Source: Symsagittifera roscoffensis (Eukaryota > Xenacoelomorpha > Acoela > Convolutidae). Taken from it: a DNA stretch of 64,000 nt. The translations under genes and the position numbers were made by a program. The stretch lies in NCBI RefSeq assembly GCF_963678635.1, contig NC_087068.1:59071896-59135895 (forward strand), written 5' to 3'. Positions 11,601 through 21,199 of the stretch are shown in pieces; the stretch's first letter is position 1, and each line of letters opens with the position of its first letter. Below the pieces are notes generated by a model that saw only the letters and a list, made by a program, of their open reading frames with translations, made no database searches and was not told the DNA's origin.

Positions 11601-14600
11601 CACTTAACAGTACACCATTTGAAGCACATCATGGTCGGAAGGCAAACACGGTGTTGAGAAACCTAACCAAATAGTCATCGCTAAACAACTTGAACTGGTC
11701 AAACGTACTTAAATCTTAATCTGCCTGTTTAAATGAACGTGATCCGGTGGCACGAGAAATGTCTAATCCAGCACACACTAATTGAGGGATCGGGTCAGAC
11801 TCGGAGTATTGTGACAGCACTCGAAACCACCCAATTCAGTTAACGGACGATCAGGCAATTAATCAGGACAACGAACCGTCGTCAAGAACGACAGCGGACC
11901 CTAGCACAGCGGCTGGACCATCGGGATTAGTGTTCCAACGAACGGGGGACCGATACATTACTCAATTCTAAAAAAAGTCGCGGAAAGCGTGCATACAATA
12001 AGGATGATTAATGGTCGCTTTCTTGAGAAGTCCCGAGTAGCTATCAGAAACACAACTACACCAAAGAAACGGGCCGCTGACAATATACCAAAACAGCAGA
12101 CTCCGCAGGAAATTAGCCACCAAGGGCACTTATCAGAAAAATTCAGCTCCAACAAGAGTGCGAGTGCGAGCGAGGCAGAGAACGCAAAATTCAGTGGTAC
12201 AGGCGACGGGAACGCGATCGGGGAAAGAAAGAAAGCGAGCGGCGGAGGTATTCCACGAGCCGAACGCACCCTCGGCGCAAACAACGAATGCGCCCTCGGG
12301 ACAAACAGAAAATACCCATCCAGGCGACGAAAAGAAAAAACGGGGAGGAAGACAATACTCGAAAAGTAGTCAAGACGATATGGACTCATGCAGGAGCGGA
12401 AGAAAAAGAACGGCTGTCGGCAAAATGGGGCAGTGATGATTGATGACATTTCCTAAGGAGTGAACAGAAAATGTAAATAAAACCTCGGAGAGTCTAGGCA
12501 AAGAGCTGACTGGATTAGTCAAAAAATTAAAAAAATTTAGTTGCTTAGTACAAGTCAAAACATTCAATTGAGTACTTAAATTTCGAATCGTTAATTATTC
12601 ATATCTTTTCATTTTTACAAAAAGGGAATGTCATAGTGGTTAAATTGATTCACTCAACTCATTTAGTTTTTGTTCATTTATTATCTGTCAATCAATTTCG
12701 ATTTCATTCTGGTGCTAGAAACATCTGCTACCTTTGGTTGACCTCTAATTTGGTATCTTTATGACCTTGATACAATCCAGTTGGTTATACCAAAAGTCAA
12801 ACCACAAAAGAGCCTCAGCAAGCTGTCTTTATTTCAATGGGATTTGTGAACTGGAATCTTTCATGACTCAACCACGAGGCTCTGACCTATTGCCTTCAAT
12901 TGCTTCCACGTATACCTGATTCTTAGCGGTTATAAATAAAACAATTTCACACACAGCGATACATTAAGAAAAAATCGTTGAAAAGCTTTTTAAATTAAAA
13001 AAAAAATCTGACAAGGAAAATCAATGAAACATAACCAACAGACCGTTGGAAAGAGTCAATGAACGCAGTATACAAAAAAAAATTAAGAAGGAAATTTTTA
13101 AAGAAAACCGTATATGCCCTTCATTCGCCACGTTCATCGATTCTTAATTAACATTATCATTCATGACAACTAATTTCAATTTTTAATAAAGTGAAAAATT
13201 CACGTATCCGCTCGCTGATTTTAATCAGTCAATTCCGCCTCAAAATTTGCATATTGTCCGTGATTTTCTTGGCCCTGAATCATTCCGAATGGGTGACGAC
13301 ACGTCACAGAGCAAGAGCTCCGTGGGGTGGGTTAACACATCACCGCCGCAACAGCACTCGTGGGATTCGGAGAGTTCAAGAGACTACTTGGTTATATCGA
13401 TTAGATCGAAAAAGAGCACCGAACTGCGAGTTGCAGGCACAAAACTACCAATTGTAATCAACGAGAAAAGGACTAGCGTAAAGATCGATAGCGCATCGCC
13501 GGTATCGATCATCACGATCGGAAAGCTCCAAAATGTCTGGGCGCCGCAGTAGTGAAACTATGCGACTTAACACCGGAGGATCGAGCATTCCAAGATTAAG
13601 GAAACAATCCGCTCCACTTACTTCAACGATGAAGGTGAACTTGGCGTCCAATGGCTGGGCGACGTCAGCATCCATTAAAGTGATTGGAGGAAACCCTCCA
13701 TCAATAATTGGACGGGACCTGATGGCTGAACTGGGACCCCAGTTAACACAGAAGGCACCGGGGGAGCACGTGATGCCACTACAAAATGAGAACGCCGAGG
13801 AAAAGCGTGGCAGGATTATTTTAGTAAGCAATTTTCAAATCTTTTTACGCGGTAAGTTGTAAGATCAAGAGTTATATGGTGCAGGCAGATTTTTTGAAAA
13901 CACAACACCCATTCAGCAAAAAGGTAGACGAGTCCTCATAATTTTATAAGAAAAAGTAGCTAGGGAAATAAATAAATTGTTGCACCAAGGGCACATCGAA
14001 GAATTTGACGACTGTTAGGAGCGATATTTCGTTTCTCGGTAAAAAAACAGTTCAAAAAAAAAACGGTTAAGAAAGTCGGCTCCGTAAAACTCGCACTGGC
14101 AGCTCGTGAACTAAATAATTAAGTGCTTAAAAATAAAAACCAAATGCCGAATATCGAGGAACTTGTGAACACGGTCGCACAGACAATTAGCAAAGAAACT
14201 ACCGAGATATTTATTTTTCAACTATGGAATTAACGCTTACAGATAACTGCCGCTCAGACCGAAAACTAGTGTGCAGGGAAGCTTTTCGTTATTTGGTGGT
14301 AAATCAACAAGAACGTACCGATTTAAAACAGATTTCTACGGGTAAACCACGATGCCAGCGGAATTTCAAAAGGTTTTGGATTCGATTTTTTCAAAATTCC
14401 ACAGGCACATGCCTTCATCGATGATATATAAAACAACAACAAAAGGATCGGAGAGCGAACAACGTTTCGCGCAACGAGAATAAGAGTGGTTCGGGCATAA
14501 AATAACCTCGACAGGAGTTACCCCGTTCATCCGAAAGACGGAACTGATCGAATCACTTAAACCGCCTCGCACATTATCGCAACTCAAATCGTTTATGTGA

Positions 14601-17600
14601 TCGATCCACAGTTTGCGTAAATATATGCTGGCGCTGGCTGAAGCATCGGCGCCGTTACGCCTGCTACTCAGCAGGAAAAACGAATATTTGTGGACACCGG
14701 AATGCCAATTGTGGAACTAAAACATTTTGATGTACACAAAGATATTAGGAGTGTCTGCCACGCAAGACATCACGGATTGGTAGCCGTGCTTGAACAACTC
14801 GGACCCGAAGGGTGGCGGCCGATCTCACTTGCATCGCGTTATTTTAAATTAGCCGAAAAGAGGTACTCAACAAGCGCATTTGAAATGCAGGCGGTATTAT
14901 GGGGTGCGGAGTTTTTTCGAAATTATGGTTTGGGATTGACTTTTAAAGTTATTGCCGACTATAAAGCGTTGGCATCGTTATTGAACGGGAATAATAAAAA
15001 AAAACAGAATGTTGTTCAGCCGCTAAAAGGATGGCTAGGGAGATTAACTCCAATCGACTTCCAAGTGGAACATAAACCGGGGGCTAAAACTGGACTGGCA
15101 GATTTTTTTATCCCGAAATTCAAATAGTTTAGCAAAACCAGTTTTAAATTATGATAGTATGTTTACAGTGGCAAAGATAAATTCTATTCGTAGCGCCCTC
15201 GGATTTATAAAATCTAAATTATTTGGGGGACTGGATAAAAAAAATCAGCAATAACTCAAATGAGAAGATATCAGCCAACAGGAAAGAATTATGCAAATTT
15301 CGATCAACAAAACAGCCGCTAGAGGGCCAAATAGCATGCGATAAACGTTCAACCAATCAAAAGGCAGCAATTTGCATACGCCGCCGAAAACTCAAAAACA
15401 GTTGGAGCGATTTTTAATTTAGGAAACGCAGCAAGAATTCGATCGAAAATAAAACTGAAACGATGGAGAAAACATTCCGAAAGAGCGATTTTTAATTTAA
15501 GAAACGCAGCAAGAGTTCAATCGAAAATAAAACTGAAACGATTGAAAAAACATTCCGAAAGCTGGAAAATTTTATGAAGAGGCATCCGAGTATCGATACG
15601 AGTGACAGCGGAGATGATAGAGTGGAGGAAGTAAATGGAGAGACTAAACTGCATGCAATTACGACTGAAACAAGCAGCTTGAAAACGAACATCGTCCTAT
15701 CCATTCCTTCGGAGATCAAGGGAGAAAGTTTTCCTCCGGTGGACCCGAAAACCCGAAAAACTGCATAACGTTTTTAGTCCCGCGAAACTGTAAGGAGGTC
15801 CAAAAAAACACTGCCCTCCCTGAATGGTTTAACCTCCGGTTCATTGCATCGCAATACGCCTCAGAACCTCAATTACCAGCTGGCTACGAGATGGTAAGAG
15901 CAAAGGACCCGGATATCCAGCAGAAAGTCCACAACATGCATCGTCAAAACTCGCAGTTTGTCAAGATTTTCCATGTACGCTATAAATGGACGACAAGCTC
16001 GTCTTATCCAACACTCTACACAAAGCCATCAACAACAGAATGCACCACTACCACCATGGCAAATCAAACATGTTCACGGCGGCGAAAGACATTTGGTTTT
16101 TTATTGTTCACCGGAACATCGCGGCGATGGCGGAAAACTGAAGATAATGTATTGCGGCGGGTAAGAATCTTAAATCTATGTGTAACAGGAGAGATCTACG
16201 TTGAATTCCGGAAGCAAGGTAGCCAAATGAATCATTGCAATTGAATTTCTGTGGGCCCTTTAGCTATTTAAATGAATCTAAAAAAAAGCGTAATAGTAGC
16301 TGTCGACCGATTCTCGCTTTGGCCATCAGCGATGGTCTGCGGAAAAAACCACTCGGATAAAATTCTTAAGTTCCTTAAATCATATAAACAAACATGAGAT
16401 GCGCGTGAGGAAAAACCGGAACCCTTGGATAAAATACTCGAACGGGTCCTCGGAGCGTTACGATTTTCGAACAATGCAACACTTAACAGTACACCATTTG
16501 AAGCACATCATGGTCGAAGGCAAACACGGTGTTGAGAAACCTAACCAAATAGTCATCGCTAAACAACTTGAACTGGTCAAACGTACTTAAATCTTAATCT
16601 GCCTGTTTAAATGAACGTGATCCGGTGGCACGAGAAATGTCTAATCCAGCACACACTAATTGAGGGATCGGGTCAGACTCGGAGTATTGTGACAGCACTC
16701 GAAACCACCCAATTCAGTTAACGGACGATCAGGCAATTAATCAGGACAACGAACCGTCGTCAAGAACGACAGCGGACCCTAGCACAGCGGCTGGACCATC
16801 GGGATTAGTGTTCCAACGAACGGGGGACCGATACATTACTCAATTCTAAAAAAAGTCGCGGAAAGCGTGCATACAATAAGGATGATTAATGGTCGCTTTC
16901 TTGAGAAGTCCCGAGTAGCTATCAGAAACACAACTACACCAAAGAAACGGGCCGCTGACAATATACCAAAACAGCAGACTCCGCAGGAAATTAGCCACCA
17001 AGGGCACTTATCAGAAAAATTCAGCTCCAACAAGAGTGCGAGTGCGAGCGAGGCAGAGAACGCAAAATTCAGTGGTACAGGCGACGGGAACGCGATCGGG
17101 GAAAGAAAGAAAGCGAGCGGCGGAGGTATTCCACGAGCCGAACGCACCCTCGGCGCAAACAACGAATGCGCCCTCGGGACAAACAGAAAATACCCATCCA
17201 GGCGACGAAAAGAAAAAACGGGGAGGAAGACAATACTCGAAAAGTAGTCAAGACGATATGGACTCATGCAGGAGCGGAAGAAAAAGAACGGCTGTCGGCA
17301 AAATGGGGCAGTGATGATTGATGACATTTCCTAAGGAGTGAACAGAAAATGTAAATAAAACCTCGGAGAGTCTAGGCAAAGAGCTGACTGGATTAGTCAA
17401 AAAATTAAAAAAATTTAGTTGCTTAGTACAAGTCAAAACATTCAATTGAGTACTTAAATTTCGAATCGTTAATTATTCATATCTTTTCATTTTTACAAAA
17501 AGGGAATGTCATAGTGGTTAAATTGATTGACTCAACTCATTTAGTTTTTGTTCATTTATTATCTGTCAATCAATTTCGATTTCATTCTGGTGCTAGAAAC

Positions 17601-18932
17601 ATCTGCTACCTTTGGTTGACCTCTAATTTGGTATCTTTATGACCTTGATACAATCCAGTTGGTTATACCAAAAGTCAAACCACAAAAGAGCCTCAGCAAG
17701 CTGTCTTTATTTCAATGGGATTTGTGAACTGGAATCTTTCATGACTCAACCACGAGGCTCTGACCTATTGCCTTCAATTGCTTCCACGTATACCTGATTC
17801 TTAGCGGTTATAAATAAAACGATTTCACACACAGCGATACATTAAGAAAAAATCGTTGAAAAGCTTTTTAAATTAAAAAAAAAATCTGACAAGGAAAATC
17901 AATGAAACATAACCAACAGACCGTTGGAAAGAGTCAATGAACGCAGTATACAAAAAAAAATTAAGAAGGAAATTTTTAAAGAAAACCGTATATGCCCTTC
18001 ATTCGCCACGTTCATCGATTCTTAATTAACATTATCATTCATGACAACTAATTTCAATTTTTAATAAAGTGAAAAATTCACGTATCCGCTCGCTGATTTT
18101 AATCAGTCAATTCCGCCTCAAAATTTGCATATTTTCGCCGTTTCATTTAACTTGCAATCAAGATTCATCCAACTCGCTGCCGATTTTCGCCTGCTGCGAA
18201 TCGTCGCTTGGTGCAAACTATTGCCCTTTATTAATGCTACGAATAGTGGTGTCATCCGGCATGGACCGACAAAACTCAGATATATATACATTGACACTTA
18301 TGATTTATGTTGTTACATATGTTTATGATGTTGCATGCCATAAACATACATTTAGTCGGTCAATTGACCTTGAGAGATCTCATCTCGAACACAGACCGAA
18401 TGAACGGTCAGAGCAAGAATAAACCTTCGCTTAAATTGGTCGTTTTATCTCGCTCCGCGTTAGCTTATCTGTTTGTCGATCCATTCGGATTCAGGAATCA
18501 AACGTTCATACATTGAGGTATGACACGTGGCTTGCGACGGATTTTCGCCTCAAGCCCAAGATCGAGCAATTACTAATTTGTTAATATCCTTAACATTGGC
18601 TGTACTTAATAGCTGGATCAAAAAGAACACTTCCAAAATGAATACTTTTTGTCGCAACAATTGCATCGCAACAATATTTGCGACTTAGGTTGGAAAAAAA
18701 ATGAGAGTTCATACTATAACAAAAGTTATGCTGGTGTAATAAACAACTACAATACCAATTGCATCCCTGTCTTTACCTGGGGTCTGCTGACGTTGTACAT
18801 GTTCACTTGATCTGCAGTCCAATTAGGCGACTTCTCGTGTGAACAGAAGAGGTTTTTCAGACTGTCCTTGAATTTCTTCAGCAGTTTCATCTCTCGTTTC
18901 TTCAAAGCCCCAATCTGAACTTCGTCGTGCAT
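1958..18932 (-). CDS. unrecognised gene, three supported exons
   Basis: Whole-gene entry for exons 18932-18777, 3013-2879 and 2671-1958. They join in phase 0 at both junctions into 1005 nt (334 residues plus stop). I do not recognise the family. The N-terminal part is basic and helical (KKREMKLLKKFKDSLKNLF). The middle has alternating hydrophobic, strand-like sequence (YFDVQVLNGCQLVW). The C-terminal half is polar and coiled. There is no signal peptide or membrane segment. The start lies about 600 bp after the end of the KIAA0825-like gene on the same strand. The first exon may instead be internal, spliced at 18914. The 15.8-kb intron holds the tandemly duplicated gypsy relic. Further exons could be missing. 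Confidence 0.55.
2879..3013 (-). CDS. unrecognised gene, middle exon
   Basis: A 45-codon exon, phase 0 in and 0 out. The acceptor is ttttctgttggattag|GTGG and the donor CAG|GTAATT. It reads VEILGQKLNRFVKSGSSR, then an Ala/Gly-rich link, then NFADDVPISVLDDQ. It is too short to stand out as an open frame. The call rests on good splice sites, an open frame and phase fit on both sides. Confidence 0.65.
3057..5395. repeat. 782-bp tandem triplication
   Basis: Three head-to-tail copies starting near 3062, 3845 and 4627, at GAGAAAACTGGATCAATAG. Copies 1 and 2 are almost identical (offset 783, then 782); copy 3 is more diverged and has small indels. Each unit combines the 3' half of the CCAAC-ended repeat (ending CGTTCATTACTCTTAAAAAC) with a unique part of about 430 bp. 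The open frames repeated in each copy, on both strands, are by-products of the repeat. Confidence 0.9.
5551..6036 (+). repeat. CCAAC-ended inverted-repeat element (R1), near full length
   Basis: Starts tcaactgacagttggaaaag and ends at the CGTTCATTA inverted terminus. Both ends carry the AAGAGTAATGAACG / CGTTCATTACTCTT terminal inverted repeat in degraded form. About 485 bp, non-coding, MITE-like. Further copies are at 35158-35568 plus 42954-43025, 48777-49090, 55847-56255 and, partial, 30725-30850, 32890-32955, 13034-13150 and 17912-18028. Confidence 0.65.
6037..7218. other. no gene seen
   Basis: AT-rich, with stops in all frames apart from short chance frames at 6054-6367. Nothing recognised. 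Confidence 0.5.
7352..8375 (+). pseudogene. gag relic with zinc knuckles
   Basis: Broken gag. The segment 7480-7600 contains ETAEPTMLWEFWINRFQ, parallel to the PP..WD.WI.QF motif in the other Gag proteins here. At about 8220-8345 lie CYNC...H...C and CYFCRKVGHFERTYR; in the second knuckle the last Cys is replaced by Tyr. Stops and frame changes lie between these pieces. This part is not in the duplicated copy. Confidence 0.7.
8376..12620 (+). pseudogene. pol relic, duplication copy 1
   Basis: Pieces in order: a protease motif IDSASPVSI near 8608 (DSA in place of DTG), a degraded reverse transcriptase, RNase H at 9812-10248, and integrase core VIVAVDRFSLWPSAM near 11410-11460 followed by NSTPFEAHHGRK near 11610. 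A polar, basic tail follows (12000-12440). RNase H is broken in this copy by an indel at about 10063, where the second copy reads through. A 77-bp direct repeat lies at 10526-10679. Confidence 0.75.
8378..13254. repeat. 4.88-kb tandem duplication, copy 1
   Basis: From TTGTCCGTGATTTTC to ...AAAATTTGCATAT. Copy 2 follows directly. I noticed about nine differences in 4.88 kb, for example the gcaccgggg/ggggg run, ctctaaag versus cttttaaag, and tggtcggaag versus tggtcgaag. Confidence 0.92.
12787..13254. other. flank inside the duplicated unit
   Basis: Host sequence right of the LTR, including a short R1-like copy (13034-13150, ccaacagaccgttgg to cgttcatcg). Repeated at 17665-18132. No gene seen. 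Confidence 0.5.
13255..17500 (+). pseudogene. pol relic, duplication copy 2
   Basis: Same content as copy 1. The RNase H segment at 14690-15127 is an uninterrupted 145 codons (ISLASRYFKLAEKRYSTS, DYKALASLLNG, HKPGAKTGLADFF). It is probably closer to the pre-duplication state at that site. Stops elsewhere rule out a working polyprotein. Confidence 0.75.
13255..18132. repeat. 4.88-kb tandem duplication, copy 2
   Basis: Starts at the junction GCATAT|TGTCCG and ends at GCATAT|TTTCGCC. It lacks the first gag and left LTR of the element, and carries pol, right LTR (about 17505-17664) and the flank. Confidence 0.92.
18250..18525 (+). repeat. possible solo LTR
   Basis: 276 bp with TGTCAT...ATGACA inverted ends, a TATA-like run (18282-18292), an AATAAA at about 18417, and cgTGGCTTGCG just after, which resembles a primer-site start. 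No element interior and no target duplication were found. Confidence 0.4.
18585..18745. repeat. dispersed repeat family R3
   Basis: Shares tacttaatagctgg, cgcaacaatatttgcg and ttaggttggaaaaaaa with 49447-49580 and 57758-57925. Non-coding and AT-rich. At 49447 it directly abuts a SINE-like copy. Confidence 0.65.
18777..18932 (-). CDS. unrecognised gene, first supported exon
   Basis: 52 codons beginning MHDEVQIGALKKREMKLL and ending at CAG|GTAAAG, a strong donor in phase 0. An in-frame TAG lies 6 bp upstream of the ATG. A weak AG acceptor before 18914 would make it an internal exon starting at IGALKK. Confidence 0.6.
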
Positions 18933-19529
18933 GTAATTCTATTTGCATCAACTCAACTTCCGAGACTCCTAACTCATTATAATAGTATCGACTCTCTTAA
19001 TTACCAATACTCTCAGTTTAACGTCAACTCCCAATGATAAATATTGGGTTTCTCAACTTCATTTCTAGATGCTGACAAACGACTTCCATTTGCCCTTTAG
19101 GGCCTTGTTACCGATTTTCTCCCCCATTGCTATTCGTTACAAGATACAAAACAAGTATATGTTTAACTTTTCAAGTCTTCCTTTAAAGTGGGCCAGTTCG
19201 TAACAAGCTACCATAGGGGAGGTAGAATAGTTAACAACACCCGCCCTTCCCAACACTCTTCTCTCCCAACGCCAAAATCAAGAAATTTTCTGAGCGGCCA
19301 AATTGTCGGAATGATGATCCGATAACGATTATGAAATCTTCCGCAAGTTCGCTATATTCCGGCTTTTCCAGGAATTGTTTTCCGTATCAAAATTTCAACT
19401 ATTCCGCTCGAAAGCGGTCGTAAAAAGTCTTCGTGAAAATTTGCCAAAAAAACTCGGACCATTTTTGTGACCTGTACATGGACAAATGGACATTAAGTGA
19501 AATTAATGTAAATGACCCAATTGAGGCTT
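18933..19529. other. spacer between the two minus-strand genes
   Basis: About 600 bp from the stop of the KIAA0825-like gene to the next ATG. I saw no clear polyadenylation signal, and no promoter element is evident. Confidence 0.4.
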
Positions 19530-19827
19530 TCAAGAATCTAAATGAATTCTGTGTGTTGAGTTATAATTTGATAGGACGTGACGTGAGTGGGAAGCAGCAG
19601 CAGCAGAAGTTGAGTTGAGTTGTGTGGTGGATGCCTGGTTCTTGATGTAGTGGATGGTGCACCTGCAGATGACATAGAGGAGGAAGGAGTGGTTGGGCAC
19701 TGAGTAGTCTGCCGCCTCTTCCATGCACAGTCTGTCCAGTTGGGAGAAGAATGCGAGCAGAGCGGGCGAGAGGGAGTAGATGGCAGTGGACAGCAGTCTC
19801 ATGTACTCACTCACACACTCGTACACT
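19530..19827 (-). CDS. KIAA0825: KIAA0825-like exon 16, C-terminus
   Basis: Residues 1187-1285. The acceptor is gttgtgtgtcag|AGTG, phase 2. The translation begins VYECVSEYMRLLSTAIYSL and continues LAFFSQLDRLCMEEAADYSV; it then becomes Ser/Ala-rich and ends at TGA 19532-19530. The total length matches human KIAA0825, which favours a true end here. An alternative is a GC donor (CAG|GCATCC) that would splice in phase 0 to the exon ending at 18914. Confidence 0.75.
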
Positions 19828-21168
19828 CTGACACACAACACAACACAACACACTCATTAACCACTTATTATTTACTCGGATTTTTTCAGAAGTTTGCGAA
19901 ATGTTTACCTATTCGCTTAAATGCACTAGTCTTACGAATCTAGGCTGAAAAATTGACGTCTCAAATCCTTGTAGTTTTCGAGAAAATTTTAATGTTCATC
20001 CCTGTCAAGGAAAATCTGACAAGGATTTAAAAGGTGGGGTGGGGGGGTAGAATTCCCAAAACAAAACAAAGTTTTGGGAATAATGTTTTGTTTTGGGAAT
20101 TCACAACAATTCCCAAAGCAAAACATTATTCAAGAACTGGAATAATAAAATATTCGCAGTCGGCAGGATTCGAACCTACGCGGGAAGATCCCATCTGATT
20201 TCTAGTCAGACGCCTTAACCACTCGGCCACGACTGCTTGATACTAAACCGTCCCCAACTATTTATAGACCACTAGTATTCTGACACTGCTTATATATTCA
20301 TTCACTGCTGCTGTTCAATAAAAGCAAAATCCACAAAATAATTGCCATCCTTGCAGGGCGCTACAACTGCATGTAACAACTCAACACTACACCCAAATAC
20401 CAAAATCCATACTATACATATTTACAATTGACATTACAAATGCCGGCTCTTTTCCAGTTCCCCCCCTTCAAACTCAATTTTGAAAAGTCTATTTAACGTT
20501 GTCACAATGCAATGAAATTTGGCGTGGTGAACAAATCGACAATTCTGAACAGATTTGTTCATCATACTTTACAGCGTAACTTCACGCATTTAGCCGTAAT
20601 AACACGTAAAACAAATATAAAACTCGTTATTTTGAAAGGGGGGAAACTGGAAAAGAGCCCAAATGCCAAAGCTCGAAATTGATTTCATTTAGACGTCGTC
20701 TCGGTTCTTTTCCAGTTTCTTCCTTTCAAGCTGTAAAGTATGAAGAACAAATTTGTTCAGAATTGTCAATTTGTTCACCACGCCAAATTTCATTGCATTA
20801 TGACAACGTTAAATATACTTTTCAGTATTGAATTTGAAAGGGGGAAACTGGAAAAGAGCCGTCGTCTCCGTAACATCGTTTTGACGCAGGATTGCGCCAA
20901 CTAATGTTCCACGCGAGCCAATTCCACTGGTGGGAGGAGGGGGGGGGGAGAGGGGGGTTAAAAGAGGAAAGGCGGCGAAATAATAAGATGGGAGCTGTAC
21001 CTCTCGGAGTAGGATGGTGAGGCGGAGGCAGCTGCAGCAGCTGTGAGGAATGAGGGACTGCTGCTACTGTTGTAGTTGTTGGTGTTGCTTCTGCTGTTCC
21101 TCAGTCGACACCCACACGGCAGCTCACCTACACAACACAACAGACGACACTCAGACAGACAGACAGAC

Positions 21169-21199
<31 letters not shown>

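Larger units (their letters stand above)
7219..12790 (+). mobile_element. decayed gypsy-type LTR element
   Basis: LTR-like ends share TCATAGTGGTTAAAT, CATTCTGGTGCTAGA and CAATCCAGTTGGTTAT, at about 7221-7379 and 12628-12786. The right one is preceded by AAAAAGGGAA, a possible polypurine tract. The interior is a frameshifted gag-pol. It differs from the intact element and shows no MAQ/tRNA-Ser primer arrangement. Most of it lies within the 4.88-kb tandem duplication. Confidence 0.75.

Noticed and set aside
11958-12449. 163-codon minus-strand frame in the gypsy relic
   Set aside because: It is the antisense shadow of the polar, basic tail of the plus-strand element; no domain.
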